33,378 nucleotides of DNA from a virus. The notes below the pieces were generated by a model that was not told the origin of the DNA, did not search any database, and was given only the letters and a program-made list of their open reading frames with translations. The position numbers and the translations under genes are program-made. The stretch is taken from the IMG/VR virus record IMGVR_UViG_3300042402_001533, positions 1 to 33,378 of that record. One strand, 5' to 3'. Shown piece after piece: positions 32,513-33,378 of the stretch (positions within the stretch are counted from its first letter, which is position 1; each line of letters starts with the position of its first letter).

Positions 32513-33378
32513 TGGCAATTAGAATTCAATTAAGAAGAGACACCGCAAGTAACTGGACAACAAATAATCCACTACTATATCCAGGTGAAATGGGAATAGA
32601 AACAGATACAGGTAAATTTAAAATTGGTCCTGCAGTAACTGCCCCGACTGTTGGAACAGCATGGAACAGTATTTCATCATATTCTAACGTTACCCCAGCA
32701 GGATTAGCGACATCTCTTGGAGACTATGTAGAAACATCAAGCGTAGGAATCAAGGGCGGACTAGTAGAAATGGATGCAAGCGGAAATGCATTAATTCTAG
32801 GTCCAGGATTCATCGTAGAAGGTGAAACAGACAATACAAATGAGACAACAGTAGTATTTACAAATCCTACAGCAGACAGAACAATTACATTCCCAGATGC
32901 TACTGGTACAGTAGTATTGGCAGATTCAACAAATACACTAACAAATAAGACTCTAACAAGTCCAACAATTTCTGGCTTGTATTTATCTGATGCAAGCATC
33001 GTATTTGAAGGCGCAGTTGCAGATTCATATGAGACTACACTTGTAGCAGGAGAGCCTACAGAAGATAGAACAATTACGTTGCCAGATGCAACAGATACAT
33101 TAGTTGGTCGTGCAACAACAGATACTTTAACTAATAAAACCCTAACATCTCCAGTAATTTCAGGATTGACTATATCTGATGCGTCAATTGTTGTAGAGGG
33201 AGCTACAGCAAATAATTTTGAGACTACTCTTGCTTTCACGGATCCAACAGAAGATAGAACTATCACTTTCCCAGACGCTAGCGGAACCGTAGCCTTCGCT
33301 TCAGAGATAACAAATTTCATAACAGCATCAAGCACAGATACATTAACTAATAAAACTTTAACAAGCCCAGTAGTATCA
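32512..33378 (+). CDS. Large tail fibre protein, 3' partial
   Basis: At least 289 residues, open to the end of the window. MAIRIQLRRDTASNWTTNNP, LLYPGEMGIETDTGKFKIG resemble the N-terminal domain of tropism determinants. Then three repeated blocks carrying 'DRTITFPDATGTV' and 'TLTNKTLTSP', a signature of repetitive phage fibres. Adsorption role likely. Confidence 0.78.
   Translation, partial: MAIRIQLRRDTASNWTTNNPLLYPGEMGIETDTGKFKIGPAVTAPTVGTAWNSISSYSNVTPAGLATSLGDYVETSSVGIKGGLVEMDASGNALILGPGFIVEGETDNTNETTVVFTNPTADRTITFPDATGTVVLADSTNTLTNKTLTSPTISGLYLSDASIVFEGAVADSYETTLVAGEPTEDRTITLPDATDTLVGRATTDTLTNKTLTSPVISGLTISDASIVVEGATANNFETTLAFTDPTEDRTITFPDASGTVAFASEITNFITASSTDTLTNKTLTSPVVS

Noticed and set aside
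32724-33335. 203-codon minus-strand frame
   Set aside because: Shadow of the repetitive fibre gene at 32512, which continues the tail operon with TAATG coupling.

Overview
The window looks like a stretch of a tailed-phage genome (or a prophage or metagenomic phage contig) that infects a low-G+C actinobacterium. The DNA is clearly AT-rich. Gene families typical of actinobacteriophages are packed tightly: a WhiB-like regulator, a DUF932 protein, a DUF7455-like zinc protein, an Lsr2-like mini-protein, a YubB/Api92-like protein and many short conserved phage proteins. Promoters fused directly to ATG codons (leaderless mRNAs) and CRP/GlxR-type palindromes also fit an actinobacterial host. A freshwater Nanopelagicales-like host is plausible from the base composition and from the exported Ala-rich coiled-coil protein at 8145, but this is inference. 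I recognised no tRNA or CRISPR array.

Layout. Positions 1-3135 (+) hold the end of an upstream gene, small membrane and holin candidates, a lipoprotein, a CHAP endolysin and a mosaic structural-type protein. Positions 3216-12696 (+) are an accessory block: WhiB, a proteasome/HslV-like hydrolase, a secreted subtilase, a pyrimidine-dimer glycosylase, thioredoxin, a repetitive exported surface protein, GroES, SSB and many zinc-ribbon or one-helix microproteins. Positions 12697-13229 are a gene-free convergent junction rich in repeats. Positions 13230-24184 (-) carry 36 mostly tiny, overlapping genes in short operons, typical of an early host-takeover region. Positions 24473-25102 (+) hold two small genes and one doubtful peptide. 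Positions 25303-26531 (-) hold a probable structured RNA, three small proteins and a membrane-anchored lysozyme-like protein. Positions 26617-33378 (+) hold a glycosyltransferase, a B12-dependent ribonucleotide reductase, a holin-like protein and tail/fibre genes, including a collagen-like fibre; the last gene runs off the end.

How it fits together. Nucleotide supply (RTPR, with thioredoxin as its usual reductant), DNA protection (SSB, dimer glycosylase), folding (GroES), lysis (endolysin, holin candidates, lysozyme-like protein) and adsorption (fibres, glycosyltransferase) are all represented.

The most striking content is regulatory. At least 13 promoters in the minus-strand cluster share a WWTGTCAG box exactly 11 nt (counted from the A of TGTCA) upstream of the -10 hexamer, where a -35 element would normally lie. 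This geometry recalls T4 middle promoters, and the phage WhiB is a candidate sigma-directed partner. The same intergenic regions carry TGTGA-N6-TCACA palindromes, a rigid tripartite element (TTTCAGGGG-N15-C[G/T]TAA-N22-TTGGGGGC) and, in three places, DnaA-box-like sequences. I consider this repeated intergenic module, and the two-hairpin RNA at 25303-25400, the best candidates for something undescribed.
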